From Malaciobacter molluscorum LMG 25693 (GTDB lineage: Bacteria > Campylobacterota > Campylobacteria > Campylobacterales > Arcobacteraceae): 64,000 nucleotides of DNA. The stretch is taken from contig NZ_CP032098.1 in NCBI RefSeq assembly GCF_003544935.1, positions 2,232,001-2,296,000 on the forward strand, in the 5' to 3' direction. The translations under genes were made by a program, and so were the position numbers. The notes beneath the pieces were generated by a model. The model was not told the DNA's origin and did no database searches. It saw nothing but the letters and a program-made list of their open reading frames with translations. Positions within the stretch are counted from its first letter, which is position 1; each line of letters begins with the position of its first letter. Positions 9,501-17,805 of the stretch are shown here, one piece after another.

Positions 9501-9716
9501 TTAGTTAGAATTTTTTATCTTTTTACAGATCTCTTCTTTTGGTAATTTTTTAATTCCAGGTTTTATCCACCAAATTTCTCCATTTGATAATTCTACTTCT
9601 CCACCCCAATTACTCTGTTCATCAAACTGTAATGATTCAATTGTCTCTTCCATATCTTTTTTTGCAAAATAAAAAAATATTTTTCCTTCTTGTTCTCGTA
9701 ACATTACTTTTGCCAT
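9501..9716 (-). CDS. nifT: Nitrogen fixation protein NifT/FixU
   Basis: The 71-residue protein matches NifT in size and pattern: KVMLRE at the start, YFAKKDMEETI, SNWGGEVELSNGEIWWI and a Pro-rich end (KLPKEE). NifT is a small, widely conserved nif protein without a settled function, often next to nifK. Here it is not next to nifK but ends an operon with an FAD oxidoreductase and an aldo/keto reductase. SD-like GGAGAAAA precedes the ATG. Confidence 0.85.
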   Translation of the reverse strand: MAKVMLREQEGKIFFYFAKKDMEETIESLQFDEQSNWGGEVELSNGEIWWIKPGIKKLPKEEICKKIKNSN

Positions 9717-9726
9717 TTTTTCTCCT

Positions 9727-11376
9727 TTATTTTTTATTTATAATTAGATTTCTTATCTTTAATAAAAAGCTATCTTGCTCAAATTCTAATTTAAAAAAAC
9801 CTTTTTGAAACTCTCTTATTAAAATATGTTTATTATATTTTTCATCTAAAATAGGAAAATCTTTTCTAAAATGAGCGCCTCTACTTTCTTTTCGTAAATT
9901 TGCACTTAATATTATTGCTTCTGATATTTCGAGTGCATTTCGTAATTCTAAAATAGAGCTCAACTCTACATTATTTGTTCTTTCTTTATTTATACAATGT
10001 AAAGAGTATGATTGTGTTCTTAGATATTTAATATAATCAAATGCTTTTATTAAACTTACCTCATCTCTTATAATTCCTACATTTTCATACATGCAATTTC
10101 CTAAAGAGATTCTAATTGCATTAAAATTTTTAGAACTATCTGAAGAAAAGATATAATCTATCATCTGTATATCTTGTATTACACTATTATAATTTATCAC
10201 TTCAAAATTATTATCAAGACTATAAGTTAATGCTTTTTGTCCTGCTAATTCTCCAAATACAGTAGACTCCAATAATGAATTTCCTCCTAATCTATTTGCA
10301 CCATGAATTCGAGTATTTGCCATCTCTCCACATATAAATAGACCTTTTATTTTACTTTCTACCATATTTGTAACTTCAACACCACCCATACTATAATGGG
10401 CAACTGGTTTTATTTGTAAAAGTTCTTTACTAATATCTACTCCAACTTGATTAAATGCTGCATTATATAAACTAGGTAATTTCTTTTGTATTTTTTCTAT
10501 ACCTAAATGTCTTAAGTCAATATAAACTTTTTTATTTTTTTGTTGTTGTTCAACTATTGCTTTTGCAAGTTTATCTCTTGTTTCAAGTTCATTTACAAAA
10601 CGTTCATTATCCTCATTTATTAAATATCCACCCTCAGCTCTTGCAGCTTCTGTTACCAAATAGTTTGTTTTAGCTATTCCTGTTGGATGAAATTGAATAA
10701 ATTCCATATCTTTTAAAGCTAATTTTGCACGCAAACAAACAGCTATTAAATCGCCCGTATAATCTTGTGCATTTGTAGAGTTTCCTCTAAAAATCCCTGC
10801 ATATCCACCACCTGCAAGAACAACTGCTTTTGCCGGATAGACTAAAACATTTGAATCAATTTTTCGTAAAGCAATTACTCCACTAATTCTATTTTTGTGT
10901 GTTGCTAGATTTAAAACAAAAGTATTTACTAAAAAAGTTATACCTATTTGTTTCGCCTTTTTTATTAAAGCTTGTGTTATTGCACTTCCTGTTTTATCTT
11001 TAACATAACAAGTTCTATTTTGTTTACCTCCACCAAATGGTCTTTGTAAAATATTCCCATTTTTATCTTTATCAAAATCAACACCATAAGATTCTAACTT
11101 TGAAATTATTTTATTTGCACGTTTACACATATATGTTATATTTTCTAAGTTTGCTAAATATTTAGATGAGATATAAGTATCATCAATATGGGACTGAATT
11201 TTTTCAGAATCATTCTCATTTAAAACTGCATTTATTCCACCACATGCCATAGAAGAATTTGATTTAAAAATATTTGTTTTTGTGATAATTGCAACTTTAT
11301 TTGTAGAAGTTTTTGCTTCTATTGCAGCCATAAGGCCTGAAATCCCACTACCTACTATTATTACATCATAAATCAT
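9727..11376 (-). CDS. FAD-dependent oxidoreductase of the fumarate reductase/L-aspartate oxidase family
   Basis: The 549-residue flavoprotein has dinucleotide motif VIIVGSGISGLMAA at its start and GGGYAGIFRGNST. It keeps the catalytic residues of the succinate/fumarate/aspartate family: HPTG, Arg in TEAARAEGG, His in VAHYSMGG and Arg in GANRLGGNSLLE. The covalent-FAD histidine of SdhA/FrdA is replaced (KSNSSMACGG), so FAD is probably non-covalent, as in NadB. It lies in a sigma-54-driven operon between an aldo/keto reductase and nifT. Exact substrate unknown; a nif-linked NadB- or fumarate reductase-like role is inferred. Confidence 0.82.
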   Translation of the reverse strand: MIYDVIIVGSGISGLMAAIEAKTSTNKVAIITKTNIFKSNSSMACGGINAVLNENDSEKIQSHIDDTYISSKYLANLENITYMCKRANKIISKLESYGVDFDKDKNGNILQRPFGGGKQNRTCYVKDKTGSAITQALIKKAKQIGITFLVNTFVLNLATHKNRISGVIALRKIDSNVLVYPAKAVVLAGGGYAGIFRGNSTNAQDYTGDLIAVCLRAKLALKDMEFIQFHPTGIAKTNYLVTEAARAEGGYLINEDNERFVNELETRDKLAKAIVEQQQKNKKVYIDLRHLGIEKIQKKLPSLYNAAFNQVGVDISKELLQIKPVAHYSMGGVEVTNMVESKIKGLFICGEMANTRIHGANRLGGNSLLESTVFGELAGQKALTYSLDNNFEVINYNSVIQDIQMIDYIFSSDSSKNFNAIRISLGNCMYENVGIIRDEVSLIKAFDYIKYLRTQSYSLHCINKERTNNVELSSILELRNALEISEAIILSANLRKESRGAHFRKDFPILDEKYNKHILIREFQKGFFKLEFEQDSFLLKIRNLIINKK

Positions 11377-11378
11377 AT

Positions 11379-12491
11379 TTATACTTTATATATTAAATCA
11401 TATTTTACTCTTGGTACTGATTTAATCTTTGTTATTTCTAAATTACTTTTTATGTGAACTGGTACTTTTGAAGCAAAAAGTGAACTTATTATTCCAGGTG
11501 TTGAACGAACAAATTGTAATGCAAGTTGAATATCATTTTCTAATACCATTTTTGAATCAAGTAAATATCCTATTTCTGATTTAAAAGAGCGCTTAAAAAG
11601 ATTCATTTGAAGTAAAGAAGAACTAGAAATAAGCCCAAGTCCTAATCTATGAGCTGCTTGAACAACTGTACATCTTTCTTTTGTTACTATTTGAGTTGGT
11701 ATTGTATAAATAGAAGTTTTTGCTAAATTAAAAGGTGTTTGAATATATTTAAACTTATGATCTCTTCCTGCAATTTTAACTGCAATCTTTACTAAATCTT
11801 CTAAATTTATATGCTCCTTGGAATTCTCATCATTTATTAAAGCATTCCAAACAGCAACTCCATAATATTTGATTTGTCCAGAATTAACCATCTTCTCAAA
11901 TCTTTCAAATACTTTCTCTATTTTTTTTAAGAATTTTTTATATCCAAGTGAAATTAGTTGCATTTCTGGATTATGCAAAAAATATATATCAATTGAATCA
12001 AGTTGTAGGTTATTAAGTGATTTTTTACAAGACCATTCTAGAAAAGCAGGAGTCATGCAGTGTTGGTCTAATTCTATATCTTCTCTTGTTGCAAGTTTTT
12101 TACTTATAATATTATCTTCTATCCATGTATAAGGATTTTTCGGAAAAGGATAATCAAGTTGAATAAATCCAGCTTTTGAACAAACAATTAACTCCTCTCT
12201 TGATATTTCACCATCATTTATGAGCTCTTTTATAGCTATTGCAATCTCTTTTTCACTTTGACCATATCTGTAATTACTTGCTGTATCTATTAAATTTATT
12301 CCATTTCTTATAGCTTCTTTTACACCTTCAATATAATGAAACACATAATTTTCTTCTTTATAAGGTTCTTTATTAAAAGTTCCAAGTCCTAATTTTGAAA
12401 ATATTAAATCATTATGTTTTATATAAAAATCTTGATAGTGTGAAAACTTTTTTGCATAATTTAATGTTGATTGAGCTGTTGCATAAGACAT
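11379..12491 (-). CDS. Aldo/keto reductase, nif-associated
   Basis: The 370-residue AKR-superfamily protein has the catalytic tetrad visible in order: Asp in NLIDTASNYRYG, Tyr in the same motif, Lys in IVCSKAGF and His in IYFLHNPE. The C-terminal part has the NADPH-binding pattern RSTPGIISSLFASKV. It is first in a unit with the FAD oxidoreductase (2-bp gap) and nifT, and a sigma-54 promoter lies 39 bp upstream. Substrate unknown; the promoter puts it in the nif regulon. Confidence 0.88.
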   Translation of the reverse strand: MSYATAQSTLNYAKKFSHYQDFYIKHNDLIFSKLGLGTFNKEPYKEENYVFHYIEGVKEAIRNGINLIDTASNYRYGQSEKEIAIAIKELINDGEISREELIVCSKAGFIQLDYPFPKNPYTWIEDNIISKKLATREDIELDQHCMTPAFLEWSCKKSLNNLQLDSIDIYFLHNPEMQLISLGYKKFLKKIEKVFERFEKMVNSGQIKYYGVAVWNALINDENSKEHINLEDLVKIAVKIAGRDHKFKYIQTPFNLAKTSIYTIPTQIVTKERCTVVQAAHRLGLGLISSSSLLQMNLFKRSFKSEIGYLLDSKMVLENDIQLALQFVRSTPGIISSLFASKVPVHIKSNLEITKIKSVPRVKYDLIYKV

Positions 12492-12529
12492 ATTTCTTCC
12501 TTAAAAATAATCCTTTATATATATCTATA

Positions 12530-12545
12530 TGCAAAGTCTGTTCCT
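12530..12545 (-). promoter_or_regulatory. Sigma-54 promoter for the AKR-FAD-nifT operon
   Basis: Minus strand AGGAACAGACTTTGCA keeps GG-N10-GC. It touches the stop codon of the small membrane gene at 12545 and lies 39 bp before the AKR start. Confidence 0.82.
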
Positions 12546-12640
12546 TAAGATTTTTTATCTTTATATTTGTAATTTGTATAAGCAATTATAAAGCCTATAT
12601 AAACAATTAAAATAAAAGATATAATTATTTTTATAAACAT
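12545..12640 (-). CDS. Small single-span membrane protein downstream of nifK
   Basis: This 31-residue frame has a strong ribosome site (AAGGAGT, 5 nt before the ATG). It encodes a Met-Phe-Ile-Lys start, one hydrophobic helix (IIISFILIVYIGFIIAY) and a basic tail ending KYKDKKS. It begins 41 bp after the nifK stop with no terminator between, so it is probably the last gene of the nifH operon. I do not recognise it. Its composition is that of small membrane proteins that modulate larger complexes. Confidence 0.6.
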   Translation of the reverse strand: MFIKIIISFILIVYIGFIIAYTNYKYKDKKS

Positions 12641-12680
12641 TATGACTCCTTATAAAACTAGAAGAAAAACCTCTAGTTTA

Positions 12681-14228
12681 TTATCTTACTGCATCAAAAA
12701 AGTAATCTGTTTGAGCAATATTTTTAGTTTCTTCATCTAAATGGTCTAAAATAGAGTTAGTAATCCAAGTTAAAAGATTTATTCCACCTTCATAACCACT
12801 TATTGAATATCTATGTAAATGATGCCTATCAAAAATAGGAAAACCTATTCTAATTAGAGGGATTTTAGTATCTCTATAAAGTTCTTTTCCATAAACATTA
12901 CCAATCATAAAATCAACTGGTTCTGTAAATAATAAACTTCTTAAAGCCCATAAATCTTTTCCTGGCCAAATATTACACTCTTCTTTTCTATTTGATTTGT
13001 CAAGTATTGTTTTCATATCATCTTCCCAACCTTTTCTTGGTGCGTTATGACAAACAATATGAGTTGGAATAGAACCCATTTCAATTAAAAAAGAAACCAT
13101 ACCCAACAAAAAGTCAGGATCTCCCCAAATTGCAAATTTTTTACCATGCATATATGAATAAGAATCTTGCATCGCATCAACTAATTTAGCTCTTTGATTT
13201 TTTAGTTCATTTGGAACTTCTTTATTAGTTAATTCTGATAATTTCATAACAAAAGCATCTGTACCACTTAAACCTATTGGATTACAAGTTACATAATCTT
13301 GTTTCCATTTGTTTTTTATTGTTTTTGCAGTTAAAACAGTAGAATACTTTTGTAAAGAGATAGTTGCTTTTGCATTAATTGCAGTTTTTGCATCTTCTAT
13401 TTTTGTTCCACCAGCATATAATTTATATTCTCCTGCTCCTGTATCCCATTGTTCTTCATGGTCTCCAATCATAATGATTTTATCACTGAACATTTTTGAA
13501 ATATTTTTAATTTCTCTTAAAGATCCCAAATATGGTTCAAATCCTGGAATTATATTTATTCTTTCTTCATCTAAAACTTTTTCTGTTCTAGATGGATTTA
13601 ATTGTTCTAATGTTGCTTTCATCATATTATCATAACCTGTAATATGAGAACCAACAAAAGATGGAGTATGAGCATATGGAATTTCAACATTATCTAATTC
13701 CCCTTGGGCATACTCTCTAGCACCTGTAACAAATGCATTTAAATCATCACCAATTACTTCTGCCATACAAGTAGTTGAAACTGCTATCATATCTGGTTTA
13801 TATAAAGCATTACAGTTTCTCAAGCCATCTTTCATATTTGCCAAACCACCAAAAACTGCTGCTGATTCACTCATAGAATCAGATACACAAGGAGTTGGTT
13901 CTTTAAAATGTCTAGTAAAATATGTTCTAAAGTATGCAACACAACCATGTGAACCATGAACATAAGGCATAGTATTTTCAAATCCAAGACCTACCATAAC
14001 AGCACCCAAAGGCTGGCATGCTTTAGCTGGATTAATTGTAATTGCTTCTCTACTTAAGTTTTTTTCTCTATACTCCCATGATTTTGTCCACTCAGCAATC
14101 TCTTCAACTTTTTGAAAATTAGTTGCTCCAACTGAACTTTCAAATTGTTTTTTATTTTCTAAAACCTCTTGATATTCAGGTTTTAAGAATAGCTTTTGTC
14201 CATTTACTATATTATCTACATCTTGCAT
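12681..14228 (-). CDS. nifK: Nitrogenase MoFe protein beta subunit
   Basis: The 515-residue beta subunit has the three P-cluster cysteines at Cys71 (AKACQPLGA), Cys96 (GSHGCVAYFR) and Cys154 (VSTTCMAEVIGDD). Length and the VGSHITGYDNM and GDPDFLLGM segments are typical of NifK. With NifD it forms the alpha2beta2 MoFe protein, which reduces N2 using electrons from NifH. Its start lies 1 bp after the nifD stop, so translation is coupled. It belongs to the nifH operon under the sigma-54 promoter at 17047. Confidence 0.97.
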   Translation of the reverse strand: MQDVDNIVNGQKLFLKPEYQEVLENKKQFESSVGATNFQKVEEIAEWTKSWEYREKNLSREAITINPAKACQPLGAVMVGLGFENTMPYVHGSHGCVAYFRTYFTRHFKEPTPCVSDSMSESAAVFGGLANMKDGLRNCNALYKPDMIAVSTTCMAEVIGDDLNAFVTGAREYAQGELDNVEIPYAHTPSFVGSHITGYDNMMKATLEQLNPSRTEKVLDEERINIIPGFEPYLGSLREIKNISKMFSDKIIMIGDHEEQWDTGAGEYKLYAGGTKIEDAKTAINAKATISLQKYSTVLTAKTIKNKWKQDYVTCNPIGLSGTDAFVMKLSELTNKEVPNELKNQRAKLVDAMQDSYSYMHGKKFAIWGDPDFLLGMVSFLIEMGSIPTHIVCHNAPRKGWEDDMKTILDKSNRKEECNIWPGKDLWALRSLLFTEPVDFMIGNVYGKELYRDTKIPLIRIGFPIFDRHHLHRYSISGYEGGINLLTWITNSILDHLDEETKNIAQTDYFFDAVR

Positions 14229-14229
14229 A

Positions 14230-15696
14230 TTAAGCTCCTATCTCTTCTTTTTCCCATGGTGCTTGAGTATGATTCCACACAGGAGAATTCATAGCCAAAT
14301 CCATATCTTTTGCAAACACAGCAAATGCATCATATCCATGATAAGGACCACTATAATCCCATGAATGCATCTGTCTAAAAGGTAATCCCATTTTTTGAAA
14401 TACATATTTTTCTTTTACTCCAGCCGCTACTAAATCTGGTCTCATTTTTTTTACAAACTGCTCAAGTTCGAACTCATTTGCATCATCATAAATCAAAGTA
14501 GATCTTTTTAAATCCTCTTTTGTTCTTTTATAATCATCTCCATGTGCAAATTCATAACCAGTTCCAATAACTTCCATACCTAAATCCTCATATGCCCCAA
14601 TAACATGCCTTGGTCTTAATCCACCAACATAAAGCATAACTTTTTTACCCTCTAATAGAGGTCTATATTTTGCGATAACCTTATCAGTCATAGCTGTATA
14701 TTTTGCAATAACTTCTTCTGTTTTATTTTGAATTTTTTCATCAAAAAATGCTGCAATTTTTCTTAAACTTTCAGTAGTATTTGTTGGTCCAAAAAAGTTA
14801 TACTCCATCCAAGGAATTCCAAATTCTTGTTCCATGTGTCTTGAAATATAATTCATTGATCTATAACAATGAAGTAAATTTAATTTTGATTTTGCGGCAA
14901 TAGCCATCTCTTTATAAGAAGCATCACCAGACCATTGAGCAATTACTCTTAATCCTATTTCTTCTAATAAAATTCTAGTTGCCCATGCATCTCCACCAAT
15001 ATTATAATCTCCAATAATTGACACATCATAAGGTGTTGATTCAAAATCTTTTTTATATGACTCATCAGGCATAACATGATCTCTAATCATATCATTTGCT
15101 ATATGATGTCCTAAACTTTGAGAAACACCTCTAAATCCTTCACATGAAACTGCAACTGTTTGTGTTCCAGTCTCTTTTTTATAAATTTTTGAAACTGATT
15201 GAATATCATCTCCAATAAGTCCAATTGGACATTCAGATTGAATAGAAATACCATTATTTAAAGGAAAAAGTTCATCAATCTCTTCTAATGCTTTTTTTAA
15301 TTTTTTATCTCCACCAAAAACAATATCTTTTTCATTAAAATCAGTTGAAAAGTTCATAGTTACAAATGTATCAACACCTGTTGTTCCAATATAATAATTT
15401 CTTCTTCCACCTCTTGAATATTGACCACAACCAATAGGACCATGAGAAATATGAATCATATCTTTTATTGGTCCCCAAACAACACCTTTAGAACCAGCAT
15501 ATGCACATCCTCTTTGAGACATAACTCCTGGAACTGTTTGTTTATTACTTCTTGTAGTATCACAAGAACCTTTTACTCCTTCAGGACTATCTACGCCTAA
15601 GTGCTTAGCTCTATTTTTTGCAGCTTTATCAGGATAAGCACTTAAAACTTCTTCAATAGCCTCTTGTTGTTGAGTTTTTAATGTTTCTTCACCCAT
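14230..15696 (-). CDS. nifD: Nitrogenase MoFe protein alpha subunit
   Basis: The 488-residue alpha subunit has P-cluster cysteines at Cys64 (RGCAYAG), Cys90 ([12 protein letters not shown]) and Cys156 ([11 protein letters not shown]). FeMo-cofactor ligands are Cys277 (LHCYRSMNY) and His444 (MHSWDYSGP). The active-site Gln and His of GVSQSLGHH correspond to Gln191 and His195 of the Azotobacter protein. These mark it as Mo-type; no anfG/vnfG-like gene is present. It follows an unrecognised 117-residue gene instead of directly following nifH. Confidence 0.98.
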   Translation of the reverse strand: MGEETLKTQQQEAIEEVLSAYPDKAAKNRAKHLGVDSPEGVKGSCDTTRSNKQTVPGVMSQRGCAYAGSKGVVWGPIKDMIHISHGPIGCGQYSRGGRRNYYIGTTGVDTFVTMNFSTDFNEKDIVFGGDKKLKKALEEIDELFPLNNGISIQSECPIGLIGDDIQSVSKIYKKETGTQTVAVSCEGFRGVSQSLGHHIANDMIRDHVMPDESYKKDFESTPYDVSIIGDYNIGGDAWATRILLEEIGLRVIAQWSGDASYKEMAIAAKSKLNLLHCYRSMNYISRHMEQEFGIPWMEYNFFGPTNTTESLRKIAAFFDEKIQNKTEEVIAKYTAMTDKVIAKYRPLLEGKKVMLYVGGLRPRHVIGAYEDLGMEVIGTGYEFAHGDDYKRTKEDLKRSTLIYDDANEFELEQFVKKMRPDLVAAGVKEKYVFQKMGLPFRQMHSWDYSGPYHGYDAFAVFAKDMDLAMNSPVWNHTQAPWEKEEIGA

Positions 15697-15714
15697 GTTT
15701 CTTCCTCTTTATAT

Positions 15715-16068
15715 TTATGCTACTTTTACTCTGTAAAGATTCATATCATCTAATTTTTTACAAAGTTCCTTTGTTAGCTCTTTATCTACTGATTTTGAGA
15801 TTTCAGAAATTTGATATTTATTTGTATAATAAACCATTTTTGACTCACCTTCAATTTCTGAATTTTCAAAATAATCAATAAATGCTGTATGAGCAAATGT
15901 TCCTTCTGGTACTACTAACTCTTCTAAAATATTTCCTTCTTTTGTCTCACTTGTTAAAGTAACAGTTTTACCTTTTGATTCAATTCCATCTTCTACTTTT
16001 TCAATAACTTTATCAAAACTTACATCATTTCCCATTTCTGCTGGAAAGTGGTATCCACAAATAAACAT
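15715..16068 (-). CDS. Unknown protein encoded between nifH and nifD
   Basis: The 117-residue soluble acidic protein has no recognised motif. It starts MFICGYHFPAEMGND and has several Glu/Lys-rich strands and a basic end (MNLYRVKVA). It sits 18 bp upstream of nifD and 29 bp after nifH, has a good ribosome site (AAAGGAGAAAAA) and no promoter of its own, so it must be made together with the nitrogenase structural proteins. It does not resemble the PII-like NifI proteins that occupy this position in archaea and some anaerobes. Function unknown; an assembly or protective partner is a guess. Confidence 0.8.
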   Translation of the reverse strand: MFICGYHFPAEMGNDVSFDKVIEKVEDGIESKGKTVTLTSETKEGNILEELVVPEGTFAHTAFIDYFENSEIEGESKMVYYTNKYQISEISKSVDKELTKELCKKLDDMNLYRVKVA

Positions 16069-16097
16069 TTTTTCTCCTTTTATTAGTTTAATATTTC

Positions 16098-17024
<927 letters not shown>

Positions 17025-17046
17025 TTATGTTTACTAAAAAAGAAAA

Positions 17047-17062
17047 TGCATTTAATGTTCCA
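17047..17062 (-). promoter_or_regulatory. Sigma-54 promoter of the nifH operon
   Basis: Minus strand TGGAACATTAAATGCA, GG-N10-GC, 37 bp upstream of the chosen nifH ATG. No TGT-N10-ACA NifA site is visible in the 100 bp upstream. Confidence 0.88.
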
Positions 17063-17167
17063 CAGAAGATTTTAAAAAATAGAATTAATTTAATTTAGTG
17101 ATTATTTAGATAATTTAACTATAATAATCCAAAATAATTATATTTTTTAAATAAAGAGGAACACAAA

Positions 17168-17791
17168 ATGGAAGTAGATTTAAAAAGTATTGCAATTGGA
17201 AAAATAAAAAATTATTCAATAAAAAATAAAGATTTTGAAAGTGCATACAAAAAAGATATTTTTCTAAATTCTGCAAAAGTTGATAAAGATGGATTTATAG
17301 ATGATTTTCAAGCAGACAAAAGATACCATGGAGGAGAAGATAAGGCTATTCATATAGGATCAAATACTCACCTTACAAAAAATCCTGATTTTGATAAACT
17401 TTTTATTGGTTGCAATATAATAGTTGAGAAATTAGATGAAAAAGATATTTGCGTAGGAGATATTTATAAAATTGGTGAAATTAAAATTCAAGTAACTCAA
17501 CCAAGACATCCATGTTGGAAAATTTCTGCAATCTTTACTAAAGATATAAATAAATATATTGTGAAAAATCATGCAACAGGTTGGTATGCAAAGGTTTTAA
17601 AAGAAGGAACAATGAATATAACAGATAAAATGGTTTTAGAAAAAAGAGTTTCAAATTTAACTATTTATAATTTATCAAACTTCTTAAAAAATAGACCAAA
17701 TGATAAAAGAATAATAAATGAAATTTTAGAATCAGAATTTATAGCACAAAGTTATAAACAAGACTTCTTAAAAGCATTAGATAAAAAGTAA
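17168..17791 (+). CDS. MOSC domain protein
   Basis: The 207-residue protein has a MOSC domain of the YiiM kind: YHGGEDKAIHI near residues 53-63 and the conserved cysteine in QPRHPCWK (Cys116), thought to carry sulfur or bind Mo cofactor. A C-terminal helical tail follows. It diverges from nifH across a 155-bp spacer; SD AAGAGGAA precedes the ATG. MOSC proteins handle molybdenum-cofactor sulfur or N-hydroxylated compounds. A link to nitrogenase molybdenum is not supported by promoter sequence. Confidence 0.85.
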   Translation: MEVDLKSIAIGKIKNYSIKNKDFESAYKKDIFLNSAKVDKDGFIDDFQADKRYHGGEDKAIHIGSNTHLTKNPDFDKLFIGCNIIVEKLDEKDICVGDIYKIGEIKIQVTQPRHPCWKISAIFTKDINKYIVKNHATGWYAKVLKEGTMNITDKMVLEKRVSNLTIYNLSNFLKNRPNDKRIINEILESEFIAQSYKQDFLKALDKK

Positions 17792-17805
17792 ACTTACTTT
17801 TTATC
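17780..17805. terminator. Bidirectional terminator between MOSC and Tle1-like genes
   Basis: Perfect 12-bp arms GATAAAAAGTAA and TTACTTTTTATC with a 2-nt centre, spanning both convergent stop codons. It has A/T tracts on both strands. Confidence 0.65.

Noticed and set aside
12395-12610. Plus-strand frame opposite the AKR gene and the small membrane gene
   Set aside because: Antisense to a supported gene, no ribosome site, composition of a reverse reading of AT-rich DNA.
17063-17165. Canonical NifA site TGT-N10-ACA upstream of nifH
   Set aside because: Read base by base, there is no TGT on the plus strand of this interval, so the pattern is absent.
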